From contig OX595993.1 in NCBI GenBank assembly GCA_951394045.1, positions 620,001 through 684,000 of the forward strand: 64,000 bases of DNA. Reading direction: 5' to 3'. Below are positions 10,350 to 21,922 of this stretch, piece by piece. Position 1 is the stretch's first letter. The number at the start of each line of letters is the position of its first letter. Below the pieces are notes generated by a model. That model made no database searches, was not told the DNA's origin, and saw nothing but the letters and a program-made list of their open reading frames with translations. A program made the translations under genes and the position numbers. The DNA comes from Nitzschia sp. DOCU1 (taxonomy: Eukaryota > Bacillariophyta > Bacillariophyceae > Bacillariales > Bacillariaceae).

Positions 10350-11660
10350 TTAATTCTTGGCAGTAGTATCCGTCTTGTTCTTGGGCTTTGGTTCTTCCAA
10401 CTCGCGTTCATAGACGTACACACCCCGAATTTTCCAGTAGGCTTCCTTGAGAGACTCGGGCTCGGACGCAATATAGGCATTGCACGTCAAGACGGAATCA
10501 CTCGAAAGATTGAATTTCTTGGAAAGTTCTGGACAATCTTTAAAGAATCGATTGCCCGCCACAGTTCCACAAAACGCTAGATTGAACACCAGTCTCATTT
10601 GTTGAAAATGATCCGACGAACATCCACTACCTTCTCCAATGGCAAAATAGGCATACGGCAACGGCCAGGATTCTGGTTGAGGCGTGATTTGGTGATCGCC
10701 AGATGCTGATGTATCCATGGCGTGTTGCAAATTGTCCGGAATTTGTCCATTCGGAAAGACCCACGATTTGATGTAACCCGCCAGAGGATCCCATTCCAAG
10801 GCATAGACACCACCACCCCTGGCATTCATGGGGTCTCCAATGGTATCATTATCGGTACTGACGGCGACACATCCTTGATTGGCCCATTGATGAGGTGCCA
10901 TGACCCAACAATTATCTGCTTCGACACGATTAATCGTATTGGGTTGTCCGGTAAAGGTATCGGGCAATCCTGTCGAAGTATCCCAGACTCCTGTTTTAGC
11001 CCAGGCCGGAACATGCGCATACATGCTACATTGATCCGATGTGTGCAATGCCGTCTTGGCGACACTTTGGGTATTGATACCTTCCACAATATCAATTTCA
11101 CCGCCATTGGGCCAGTTGGCTTCATCCGTCATCCAAAAGGCCGGCCAGACACCACATCCAGCAGGCATGTGTGCAACATCCAAAACAAACAATCCTTTAT
11201 CAAATCGTTGTTTGCCTTCGAGACGGACGGATTCTCGAAAGGCGGTTTTATTGGGACCAGCCACAGATTGCATATAGACAAAGTCTTCTCCATGTTCGTG
11301 GGTAACATTAGCCAGATTGAGCTTGGTGGCACGTTCACGATCAACATAGGTTTGATATCCGGCCGATCCCAGCGAATCGGCACCTTTATAAAAGTCATAA
11401 AAGTCAAAAAACGCCTCGCCGACTTGTCGTTGGACCAGTTGGTAGGGACCCGTCGCTACCTTTTCAACGTGTTGCGTCTTGCTTCGTCCAAAGAGTTCCA
11501 CAGCTCCCACAACTAAAACAGCTACCAACAGACTGGTTTTACCGACCATAGTGGCCATTTTATTGTTGGAAGGAGACAGAGGAAGTTCTTCTTCATTCTC
11601 CTTTTCGGCGTCCAGAGAAAACTGCTGGGTGAGCAAGGGATCGACTTCTCGGGGAGCCAT
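10350..11660 (-). CDS. GH16 family beta-glucanase, membrane-anchored
   Basis: 436 residues, one exon. The start is the ATG at 11660 (MAPREVDPL); an upstream extension has only a TTG. A short cytoplasmic tail is followed by one membrane segment at about 40-58, so it is a type II protein with a luminal or extracellular catalytic domain. The GH16 signature GGEIDIVEG is at 186-194, with the E-x-D-x-x-E catalytic set at E188, D190 and E193. The preceding HMPAGCGVWPAFWMTDEANWPN is typical of fungal and protist GH16 enzymes cutting beta-1,3 or mixed-linked glucans. The diatom storage glucan chrysolaminarin is a plausible substrate, as is a wall glucan; this is inference. The C-terminus ends in a Lys/Thr-rich tail. 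Confidence 0.88.
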   Translation of the reverse strand: MAPREVDPLLTQQFSLDAEKENEEELPLSPSNNKMATMVGKTSLLVAVLVVGAVELFGRSKTQHVEKVATGPYQLVQRQVGEAFFDFYDFYKGADSLGSAGYQTYVDRERATKLNLANVTHEHGEDFVYMQSVAGPNKTAFRESVRLEGKQRFDKGLFVLDVAHMPAGCGVWPAFWMTDEANWPNGGEIDIVEGINTQSVAKTALHTSDQCSMYAHVPAWAKTGVWDTSTGLPDTFTGQPNTINRVEADNCWVMAPHQWANQGCVAVSTDNDTIGDPMNARGGGVYALEWDPLAGYIKSWVFPNGQIPDNLQHAMDTSASGDHQITPQPESWPLPYAYFAIGEGSGCSSDHFQQMRLVFNLAFCGTVAGNRFFKDCPELSKKFNLSSDSVLTCNAYIASEPESLKEAYWKIRGVYVYERELEEPKPKNKTDTTAKN

Positions 11661-12149
11661 GATAGTAGTAGTACGATGAGTAAGAGGAATGGTGAAGGAT
11701 GAAAGCAAATACAAGCCAAGCCGTCAAGGATAACTTAATGTGGAATGGTTCCAGAAAGGAATGAATGGATGAAATGACGATCGCGAAGATACTTTTGGGG
11801 CTTGCGTGGTCGGGGGGCGAAACGTAGGAAGCAAAGAGGCGAAAGCGAATCAAAGATGACCGCGTGTTCTCCATCGACTCGCCTCCGAGGCTCATGTACA
11901 GTATGCCTACGTGGTGTCGTACTGACGGTCAGCCGTTAAATCGATTCGATCGACTGCACATCTGCACATTTTTCATTTTGCTTTGGCGCGCGTTATTGGA
12001 GGGAATTTTGAGCGCCCCCCCGTTGCGATGCCTCCCCCCCCATCATCCAACAAGATGAATGATGCTGTGGTCGCTAGATGAAGTTGACATCGATCCAGCA
12101 GAAAGGTATTAGTACTATATGACTCTCGTCATTTCCAGGTCCAGCAACC
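11661..12149. other. divergent promoter region
   Basis: 489 bp between the reverse-strand GH16 gene and the forward-strand double-SET gene. It contains runs of C around 12,017-12,043 and no open frame worth reporting. Confidence 0.5.
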
Positions 12150-14310
12150 ATGTGGCTAGCTTGCTGCAATTTAGCAAGAAAAGGAAGCAGCGGTGCAAAA
12201 GGGATGGTGATATCGATAACGGTAGTACTAGCGATGCTGTTGCTGCTGCCGATGCTTTCGATTGCAGCGTCGCAGATACAAGAAGAAAACTCATGCCGAC
12301 TCTTTCTTGCTCCGAGTAGCATCCAAGGTGCTGGTCTTGGAGTTTTCGTTGGGCGAAAATCCTACCATGCAGGTGATTTGATTGGAGAACCCGGGGATAT
12401 CATTATTCCAATTATCGATTTCGAATGGAACAACATGTTTCGACAGAAAGCGCCGTTTTTGTTCAAAGACTATACTTGGGTGGCTGGAATAGCACAAGGC
12501 GTCGCAGAGGAAGGAAATCGAATCTTTGTCAAACAATTGCCCGCAGTTGCGAATCTAGGCATTGGGGCCATGGCAAATGGCAACCTGGAACTGTTTCAAA
12601 TCAAACTAGGACCTAGCAAACTTCAGAGAGCAATCAATGATTCTTCCAGTCCAGGAGTCGGTGCTATATCACCATATTACAATGTGGGTCTTCAGGTCCA
12701 CCGACCACTAAACTCTGGATCAGAAATCTTTCTAGAGTGAGTACCAGAGGAATTTCTCAGTGGTGCCTATCCAACAACGAGACATTGCAATTGCTGCTGA
12801 CCCGTATACTATACCTCTGGATTCAACGCATCAGATACGGGAAAAATTATTTCCTTTTCCGCAAGAAGCTTTACGGTGAGTCCGTTCTCAACCGACTGGG
12901 ATCGGTTAGACTACTGGTATTGTACGTTTTTGTGAGTGGCGACAAGGTCTAACGAACTGGTGGTCATTGATTCGATCCTTACTTCCATCAGGCAATATAC
13001 CAACGGCAAACGACTTTATAGAAGCAGATGGACTCATCCTTCAAGTCAAGCGCTTGGAAACTAGACTGAAAATGATGGTAGAACGAAGAAGGAACGACCA
13101 AAAGAAGTTGTTTTATCGGATCTCAAAAACCATAAGGAAAATTGCGGGCGGAAAACATCCTAGCGGTGTTGGGTTGAACGCCACCGACTTATTTGATGAC
13201 TTGTGGAAATTGATTACGCCCAGTCTTGCGGACTTGTGGGCCAACTCTGCTATTTTACGGGTGCTGCCATCTAATCGAACTGAAGCGTATATGATCACAT
13301 CGTCTGGTGGTACGAAATACAGGGATTCGTCCAGACGTGTACGAGACGTTGGATGGCTGGAAGAGCACGGGCAGTGTTTGGACAATATTAAGTTCAAGAA
13401 TGCAAGCTTGATACCCGGTGCTGGGCGGGGCGCCTTTGCCACCCGCTTTATTCCTGCCGGACAGCTCGTGGCTCCAGCTCCCCTGATCCACATTCCAAAT
13501 CGTGATGTATTGAAAATGTATCGGCCAACCGAAGGCAATGCAACCCATCCTACCATCCCGGACGTGGATGGTCCTTTTACATACCAGCTTATAACAAACT
13601 ACTGCTTTGGCCATGAGAAATCCAGTTTGCTTCTTTGTCCATGCGGCATGTCAACAGCATACATCAACCATTCCTCAAAACAAGCGAATGTCAAGATCCA
13701 GTGGAATCCAAAGATGCGACACCCAGAGTGGCTCGACTGGCCGATTGATGAATGGGGCGCGACAATGCATTCTGGTCTGGCATTGGCTATTGTCGCTTTG
13801 CGTGATATCGACAAGGACGAAGAAATCTTGATGGATTACGGCTCCACATGGGAACGAGCGTGGGAGGATCATGTGAACCGATTTACCCCTCGTACTTCCT
13901 ATATACCGGCCTACGAACTAAACGAAAGAGTGGACCTCATTTATAGGACTGTGAACGATGAGCGACCGTACGAGTTGGATGGGGTGAGACTTTCGTGTAG
14001 GAGTTGGTTTCTAGATAAGTATGGTGGATCGCGGGCGACCCATGGCGGTATGGCATCTAAATGTCAAATTCTTCAACATCTTGGGAACGACCGGTACACG
14101 GTTCAACTCTTAGACTATGTCGAATCGTCAGTGACTGGGAAGACCACCATTACGCCAGGACAAGTCGTTGTGGGAGTCCCATCGTCCGCCTTTTTCTTTC
14201 GGGATTTGCCAGATGCAAGGGATCATTTACAATTTGATGCATTCCGTCACCCCATGATGCTTCCAGATGACGTTTTCCCGAAGATTTGGCAAAATCTAGA
14301 AGTTAGTTAG
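12150..14310 (+). CDS. secretory or membrane protein with two SET-like domains
   Basis: Exons are 12150-12736, 12835-12875 and 12992-14310, closing to 648 residues. The 41-nt middle exon restores the motif EIFLEYGKNYF, the end of a SET fold. A hydrophobic stretch at about 23-42 looks like a signal peptide or anchor. SET-like domain 1 (about 50-210) has GAGLGVFVGR at its start and LEYG at its end, but its central Asn-His motif is not seen (LGIGAMANGN instead). SET-like domain 2 (about 350-520) has GAGRGAFATR, YINHSSKQANV with the Asn-His pair, and EEILMDYGSTW, so it could bind AdoMet. A linker rich in Lys/Arg separates them. Methyl acceptor unknown; the leader argues against a histone target. 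Confidence 0.78.
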
Positions 14311-14680
14311 CGTAATCTAAATGCATTTGGATGTCGTTGGAGGCCCCGGAGCAATGAAAAGGTGGTTCCTTCCGTGCCGCTCCTAGAACAGAGATACTAG
14401 AAGATGTAACACCGTCCTTGAATATTTTACAATATCATAGCTATGAACTTTTGGTGAAGGAGCAGGCAGTGCGATTGAACTGTCCAGTCTCGACTCTCCA
14501 TTGCATCATAGTGATAGGATATCGTTGTAATCCTTTGATAGATTCCAGAAACTAGAGGTAGACTCGTGGTGAAATGGATCTATAAAGATACAATGCTAAC
14601 AAAAGAGTTTAGTGTGCTATATACCCTTTTTTCACAGCGCCATCACTCCCAAATATGACAGCACAACGATTTCCGCCAGT
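14311..14680. other. intergenic between convergent genes, no gene seen
   Basis: 370 bp between the stop of the double-SET gene and the stop of the reverse-strand histone H2B gene. No stem-loop of the animal histone 3' type was noticed. Confidence 0.5.
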
Positions 14681-15049
14681 TTAGGAAGAAGAGAACTTGG
14701 TGACAGCCTTGGTTCCTTCGGAGACGGCGTGCTTGGCGAGTTCTCCCGGCAACATGAGTCGGACGGCGGTTTGAATTTCTCGCGAAGAAAGAGTAGCCTT
14801 TTTGTTGTAAGTCGCCAACTTTCCAGCTTCAGTCGCAATGCGCTCAAAGATGTCATTAATAAAGGAGTTCATGATGGACATGCCCTTTTTGGAGATTCCC
14901 GTATCGGGGTGGACTTGCTTGAGGACCTTGTAAATGTACGAAGAGTACGTTTCCGTTCGCTTTTTGGACTTGGTGCCTCCAGCAGCCTTTTTGGTAGGGG
15001 CGGCCTTCTTGGCGGACTTGCCAGCAGTTTTGGAAGGTGTCTTGGCCAT
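14681..15049 (-). CDS. H2B: histone H2B
   Basis: 122 residues, intronless. The histone fold is plain: [48 protein letters not shown], then [32 protein letters not shown]. The N-terminal tail is Lys/Ala/Thr-rich ([15 protein letters not shown]). The ATG at 15049 is chosen because the tail starts there; an open frame runs further upstream without meaning. It is paired head-to-head with H2A, 415 bp away. It forms the H2A-H2B dimer of the nucleosome. Confidence 0.97.
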   Translation of the reverse strand: MAKTPSKTAGKSAKKAAPTKKAAGGTKSKKRTETYSSYIYKVLKQVHPDTGISKKGMSIMNSFINDIFERIATEAGKLATYNKKATLSSREIQTAVRLMLPGELAKHAVSEGTKAVTKFSSS

Positions 15050-15464
15050 TGTGAAAAGTAAGAAAGAGTTGAATGGAAGCCGCGAGAGAGGTTTTATGGG
15101 GTCATGGTGGCTGCTGGGAACCCCGCTGCCAAGACGGGGTTTCCATTCCCCCCCGACCGCGTTTGTACCAGACGCTGTAGAATCCACGCCGCGCCCTTTT
15201 TTGGAACTACGCAAGTACTTTACGTAGAGCCACGTTGGCCTGGTAACGTCTGTCTGCCATCGTTTCGTCCAGGGTGGCGCGAGGAAATCTGGTAGGCTCT
15301 CCGTACAATTCTACACAACTGCTCAATTTTCTGCCTCCAAGAGGCATTCTTCGCTGGATTCGACGAACCCCTTCGGCAGGCACGTTATTTCCACAAATCT
15401 CATATCCGCGTTTTCTCAACGTTTCTCATATTTTTCATCAATCTCAATCAATACTACTACTATC
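15050..15464. promoter_or_regulatory. shared divergent H2B/H2A promoter region
   Basis: 415 bp between the two histone start codons. It must hold both promoters, a layout common for co-regulated core histones. GC-rich and C-run segments lie near 15,115-15,165. I could not single out a TATA box or histone-specific element with confidence. Confidence 0.6.
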
Positions 15465-15836
15465 ATGTCTGGAAAAGGAAAGGGAGGTCGTGGCGAAAAG
15501 AAGTCTACCACTGCATCTGCCAAGGCTGGTTTGCAATTCCCCGTGGGTCGTATTGGCCGATACTTGCGTCAGGGCAAGTATGCGACTCGCATGGGTGCTG
15601 GAGCCCCCGTGTATTTGGCGGCCGTCTTGGAGTATTTGTGTGCCGAAATTTTGGAGCTTGCCGGAAACGCCGCTCGCGACAATAAAAAGTCTCGCATTGT
15701 GCCTCGGCATATTACTTTGGCGGTCAAGAACGATGAAGAATTGAATCGCTTGCTGGGTGGCGTCACGATTGCATCCGGGGGTGTCTTGCCGAATATTCAT
15801 GCTGTGCTATTGCCAAAGAAGACGGTCACGAAATAA
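15465..15836 (+). CDS. H2A: histone H2A
   Basis: 123 residues, intronless. It starts [13 protein letters not shown] and has the full H2A fold: [83 protein letters not shown]. The acidic-patch region ([13 protein letters not shown]...NDEE) is intact. The tail is short (TVTK) and has no C-terminal SQ motif, so it is not an H2A.X form; the LPNIH region argues for a canonical H2A rather than H2A.Z. Confidence 0.97.
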   Translation: MSGKGKGGRGEKKSTTASAKAGLQFPVGRIGRYLRQGKYATRMGAGAPVYLAAVLEYLCAEILELAGNAARDNKKSRIVPRHITLAVKNDEELNRLLGGVTIASGGVLPNIHAVLLPKKTVTK

Positions 15837-16930
15837 GCAGTGTACTTACTGGGCATGGTATATAGCTTGTAATACTAGATTCTTCATTTTCGATTTCAAA
15901 AAGAGCCTATACTTTCGTACGCGAGTAGTAGCCTTTTATGTCATCTCGAGTCAGATAGTCGACCTTCGTCGTCGTGTCCTTCCGATATCGCCTCGAGTCG
16001 TCCTTCTTCTGCCCGTCCGACAACCATGTTTCCATCGGATGCATGCTTCTTTCCAGCAAGCAGAAGCATGATTGAGCCATCATCCCCCCAAAACCTTCTC
16101 CACAGCCCACCCATGTGCCATCAGGCACCTCACCATTGCTCCCAACTCGCAGAGACAAAGCAGCCAGCCGTCCTCCCGTCCTCCCACTGTTTGCAAATGC
16201 CCTACTATTATTAGTACGACGAACTCCTCAGCTTTGCTCGTCCCGCCTTCGCTCTGCAGAGCAGCAAAAACCTTCTTGCGGCCATGGGTTGTCCCATGAA
16301 ATTAGTCACATGTTACGAGCCCGTACCGCAGTTTGTGGCCGTGACTAATAATGTTTGTCCCGAGAGTATTTCTTGTAATGTATATCCGAAATGTGTGTGG
16401 GTAGAAATGTTTGTGGTGTGAAATCATAATAGTTCGCAAAGCCTTGGCCGTAGCACGGTATCTACAGGTCACGAGTGACTCGGGACCAACCATAACTACA
16501 GGACCCGGTAGTAGTGGGGTCCTCTACTCGACAATTTTTGTCATTCTTTAAGGGGAAAACGTCAATTTTATTTAACGATCAGCCTACCGGTATTACTCCG
16601 GAACTCGTATCAGACAGTAGCGCGGCAGAATACAAACCAAAAGGATAAGCCCTTTGTAAATGGCCTCCTCGGCCGAGAGCAGTCGACTACCCAGTTCTCT
16701 TCGATGACTCTTCTAATTAACAACAAGAACTTCGTTGACTTATTGTGGTCATGGATAGGCATAAATTGTTGTCGGGGGTTGGCATGAACTTTTCGGCCAG
16801 CGAATCCATCCATAGGCCTTTACACACAAAGTTTCGCCTTGAGCGCAACCACCATGTGGTTTCCCTCTCGTCCAAGCACCACACCTCTTCATTAGCATTC
16901 ACTTCATCCCTTCATTCATTTGGCAAAATC
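15837..16930. other. intergenic and probable 5' leader of next gene
   Basis: About 1.1 kb with no convincing gene. The last ~180 bp are CT-rich and open in the frame of the following CRAL-TRIO gene (ATGs at 16,751 and 16,784), so the protein might start there instead. Confidence 0.5.
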
Positions 16931-19900
16931 ATGACAGTCGACGATACAGATGTATGGCAGAAATTGAGCGCGGACAAGCAACGCCAAGAAAGAATACGGA
17001 ATCGTTTGCAAAGTCTTCGTTCCGGTGGCGATGCCAACTCAACTTGCAGTGTTGGGTCGGATCATAACAACAGTATAGGAAGCAGGAATTCGGCGAGCTC
17101 GGCAGCGGCCACAAATTATGCTCACTCTTCCGGACTGGCTAGCCAAGAAGAAGCCCGTCAACATGGGCTTCATCGAGCAACGACAAGTCATGAAGTCAAG
17201 CCCGCAGAAGAGACTAATGATTTTCAAAAGCATCGGACGGCGAATGTTAGGGGCCAAAATTCAAGATTGTCCCGAGTCAGCAGCTCGCGGCTGGCTAGCG
17301 CCTTTGCAAGTGACGCCGCCAATGCTCCATCCGGCGATGAATCATGGCTACAAAGCCCAGAGCCAACGAGTCGACCGACGTTGGGTCACATAGAAGCAAA
17401 CTATTCCCAACATGCGGGCATGGTAGAAAACCTCAGTCCTCTCACTGTCGCGACGATTCCTGGTGAAGGCTTGATGAGTGCACACCGAACGCCTACTCTT
17501 TCGAATGCAAGGTTGTCGGGGGGGCCCTTTGGTACTCAGCAATTCCCCCTTCCTGTTTACCGCGAAGACAGTTCAGTAACCGAAATGAACCATTCTAATT
17601 TTTCCCAGGAGCCTGCGCGTCTTTCTACCCCCAACAACATTGCCAGCAGTAATGGCAGTGGCCCACTTGGATATATTGACCCAGTTCAACGAAAACTTCA
17701 GCAGTACGACCAGGAGAGTCGAAGTGCCGGTAGTGGTCGAAGGTCGGCAGCACGACGAGCTCGAGGCCAGCAACAACAGGGGAATACATGGCCAGATGGA
17801 AGCATCGGAGACTCGTCGGCAGTTCAGCATCCTATGCATTTGTCAGCGTCGCAGCCGTCTACTCGAAGCGTTGTGTCAAACCTTTCCCTGGACTCATTGC
17901 CCTCGATTGGAACTCATACTAGCGGTGGTACCACGTCGCTCGGTGACAATGACCAGGCAACGACCAGCAGCAAGGGCATGCAATCTTCAGGGCCACCTTC
18001 CCTCGTTGAAGACTCGCGGACAGATGCAGTCAGTCAACACGCGGCATCCGTTTCTGCAGGGTATGGTCATTCTGGGGTGAACTCGGCCAACAACTCAGAG
18101 GATGCAGTGGCTCGCAGATTGGAACAAGAAGAACAAGAACGAGCTATAGCTGCCGGGGTAAGCAATGGGCAGGTCGACAGCGAAACCTTGGACGAGCGAC
18201 TTGAACGAAAACTCAACGAGGACATGGAGAAAATAATTGCCCAAAGATATCCCCCACGTGCCATTTCTAGGGAAGCGTCAGGGATGTCGTCTGCATCTGC
18301 ACCTGTTCATCCCAGACACCAGGAAGGAGGCAGCAGGCCCGGAGCGGTCAGTGTTGACGGACCGGAAGCGCGAAGCTCCAGCCAACGCGATTCTAGGCCA
18401 CGTGTGGATATCTCCGCTCGACCCATGGTCCGGCGAGAGTCTTCTACAGGTGTTCTCGCAGTGGCTGCCATGATAGTTGAAGACTACGAATCGGAGCAGT
18501 TGTCGGAGAAGCAACGGGAGTTGCAAGAAAAGGAAGCAGCCTTGGTGGCCAAGATGGCACAGCTGCAGGCCTGGGAAGAAGAACTCGAGCAAAAACGAAG
18601 AGAGTTGGAGACTGGACACGGCACAATAGTCCAGGCCGAAGTCATTGACAACTCCATTCCGGATTCTTACAGTGGGTCAGCCAGTGGTGGGTGGGTGGGT
18701 CTTTTCGCTGGCCGCACATCCAACAACAGCTATACTGAACCAGAGGATGAATATGTCAGTATGCCATTCACTACGATGCAACATCAGACTAGTGGTGTGG
18801 TGGACCTGCAGCTGGCAGAGATGGAGGTTGGCCCTGGTCCTATGCGATTTGCACCTCGAGACGAGCCATCATTGGAAGACCAGTTGAACGCTCTGGACAT
18901 GCGAGATCGACGAGCATATAAGAACATGATGCAGCGATTAAGTGACTACAAAGCCAAGCATGTGGCCTACGGAAGTGGCAAAAAGAGATTGAAGAAAGGA
19001 GCAGCCGTTGATTTCCCAATCGAGTGGCAGCTTCGGTTCCTTCGTCATCATCGAACCAAGGACGGCCAGTTTCACGAGGACAATGCCTATCGTGCGATCA
19101 TCAAAATGCAGAAGCGCTTCATGAATTTGCGAGTTCGCCTGCTGTTTGAGCAGCTCAAATCCAAGGTGAGTGAGACGGGTTGAGGATCTCTGGCCGTAGC
19201 AACTTGTCCTCACGTTTAAAACCACTAGACCCTGTTCCCAGTTCCTGGTCTTCACACAAAAGACGGCCACGAAATGTTCTACATGCGACCGTCTCGCTAT
19301 TTTCCGTCCCAGACGACGGCACGGACCATCATTGACAATTTATGCTACGTAATGAATACAATGCTGGAAAAGGTACACCCCCAGAACGAAGGAATCGGGT
19401 TTATTGCTTGTATGGATGACTGGAAGATGAAAAATTTTGATGTGAATTACTGCTACCAGTTCATGATGGGGCTTCAAGGAGTAATGATTCCTGTGAAAAC
19501 CCAGTTGTTTCTGATTGTGAATCCTCCAGTTTGGTTTGGTGCTGTTTGGCGGATCATGAAACCCATGCTGGCGCCGTCGTTTCGCAAACGTGTCAAGATT
19601 TGTCCCGAAAGCAAGATATCCAAATATTTGGCAAGCGACTATGAGCAATATCTTCCCGATGACATGAAAACAGGAAAGGCTGACACAGATGCCATGGTTC
19701 GAGACTTTATTCTTTTCCGGCAGTACCTGGAGAAGAATGACTACCAAGGTTCTGCCGCAAGCGTGTCGGAAGGTGATGATGGCTCGAGTCAATACTCGGA
19801 CAGTCTTTCTGTCCACCATCATAACTTCACGGGCACGGATGGTGGGAGCGATGGTCGTCTACGGCCAGGAAATCGATCAACGAGCAATAGCAGTGCGGCC

Positions 19901-21589
19901 ACGAGTCAATTCCGTAGCGTGGGTTCTTCTTCCGTCACGGGTTCCAACCGCTCAGGCGAGGCATCTATCCATTGCGATATCGATGGCGACGACGACGATG
20001 CTTCGATTGGGTGTGAAATTGACAAAGACGACGACTTAAGCCACGAGTACGATGCAAAGCCTGCTGCTCGGCCAAAGAGACAAATGGACGAAGATTATAT
20101 GCAAAGCAAGCCGAATCCTGGCGAACAGCCATTCGGAGAAGGGATCATTTCGGCGAGTGTCACCCCTGTCTTTGATCACAAGGTGGCACCTCTAGCTCCG
20201 CCTGTAGCCTCCATTCCAGTTTCAAGCAGCTTCGACGATTCTGTCTCCACCTTAGGTTCCTTTATGCCGTCATCCTTTTCACACCATGCCAAAGCTCCAC
20301 GTTCGGCAATGTCAACGTCGGTACAAAGTCATACCAGTACCGGCAGTGCTGATTCTGGGCCGTCTGGTGGGGTCCTGCAACACCCACCGTCGTACCATCC
20401 TGCCAACAAGGAACCGACTGTCGGACCAGGTGCTATGCGATTTGCGCCTCACGGAGAACGTTCGTTAGAAGATCAATTGTTTGATCTGGGCGTTCCCGAC
20501 AAACGCGCCTACAAGAATCTAAAACAACGATGGGAAGATTACTGTGCAAAGCAGCATGCTTATGGAGGTGGAAGAAAGGGCAAGTCACCACCAAACGTCA
20601 AGGTTACCACAAGCATGCCCACCGAATGGCTCATTCGTTTTTTACGCCACACTTCCAAAAAGGATGGAAGCTTCCACGAAGACCGTGCCTTCCGTGCCAT
20701 GATGAAATTTGAAGCAGATCGTTACTTGAAATTGCGCGTCTTTTCCATGACCAAGCAGTTGAATAGCAAGACGCTCTTTCCGGTCCCAGGGCTCAAGACT
20801 AGAGAGGGCGGCCACGACATGTTTTACATGCGTCCTTCGCGATACTTTCCCAAGAAGACATCAGTGAAGAAGATCATCAACAATTTGGTCTATGTAATGA
20901 ACACTTTACTGGTAAAGGAACATGCACAAAAGGAAGGAATTGGATTCATAGCGTGCATGGACGATTGGAAGATGAAGAATTTTGATGTCAATTACTGCTA
21001 TCAATTTATGATGGCGTTGCAGGGGGCGATGGTCCCCGTCAAGGTCCAACTCTTCTTGATTGTGAACCCTCCATCATGGTTTGGTGTCATTTGGCGCATC
21101 ATGAAGCCAATGTTGGCCCCGTCCTTCCGCAAGAAGGTCAAGATTTGTCAAGAGCACAAGATTTCAAAGTATCTCCAAGACGACTTTGAACAATATTTAC
21201 CCGATGACATGCAATCAGGTCGCGTCGACACCAACGCGATAGTCACAGATTTTATCGCCTATCGACGATTTGTGGAGTGGAAAGACCGCGGCGATGTTCA
21301 TGAAGATGAGGAAGAGGACGACATGTCGACGAGTCAAGTTTCAGACGGCAACAGCAGCATGCATTCGGCATGGAAACAACACCAATTCCTAATGTCCAAA
21401 CTCGGTAGTTCTTCTGCTGTGTCTAGTCAATGGATAGAGGCAAGTGATAACATCAGTCGAATGAGCATGGCAGAGAGCGCAGCGGCTAGCAGCCACGATG
21501 GAGGACATGGCCACCACGACGACGATGCCTCGATTGAAGCTGATATTAACAACGAGCTGGAAGAAGAATTCCTCAAAACGGGGTGGTAA
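16931..21589 (+). CDS. protein with two CRAL-TRIO (Sec14-like) domains
   Basis: Exons are 16931-19165 and 19229-21589 (GTGAGT...TAG), giving ~1531 residues. The first ~500 residues are Ser/Gln-rich and look disordered. A coiled coil follows at about 515-560 (EKQRELQEKEAALVAKMAQLQAWEEELEQKRRE). Two copies of a ~270-residue unit come next, at about 637-914 and 1147-1425. Each starts MRFAP..E.SLEDQL, goes on with WLIRFLRH, and carries the lipid-pocket core IGFIACMDDWKMKNFDVNYCYQFMM and VNPP.WFG..WRIMKPMLAPSFRK. The intron sits inside unit 1. The units are separated by a low-complexity acidic linker. Likely phosphoinositide or other lipid transfer at membranes. The ATG at 16931 was preferred; 16751 is an in-frame alternative adding 60 residues. 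Confidence 0.85.
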
Positions 21590-21922
21590 ATTGCAGTATG
21601 GCGGTCTTGCGCTAGTAAGGTAATGGCCCTTTCTTGGAAACTCTAATTTTCTCAACCGGTATTCTACTAAACCGTGGCTTATTAGTATAGTCCGTACATA
21701 TAGTAGATACCATAATACCGGGGTGTGTGTAGGAGTCCAAATGCCTACAGTATCCCTTCCGAGTTTTTCTCCCTCTAGAACTATGGGTATAAAAAAGAGA
21801 CACAGTAAACGGCGAAACGCTAGCTCAAATGTACATCTTGTTACAGAGAAAACAGCAGAAACGTCAACTACGTTGGAAGTGAACAGAAACGCCGGACAAT
21901 GCTCCTTTTTTCGATCGTTGTA
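21590..21922. other. short intergenic gap between convergent genes
   Basis: 333 bp between the 3' ends of the CRAL-TRIO gene and the chitin synthase gene. No gene or repeat is seen. Confidence 0.6.

Noticed and set aside
10722..11516. 264-residue forward open frame opposite the GH16 gene
   Set aside because: Entirely antisense to a gene with a complete GH16 active site; composition mirrors the opposite strand and no motif is present.
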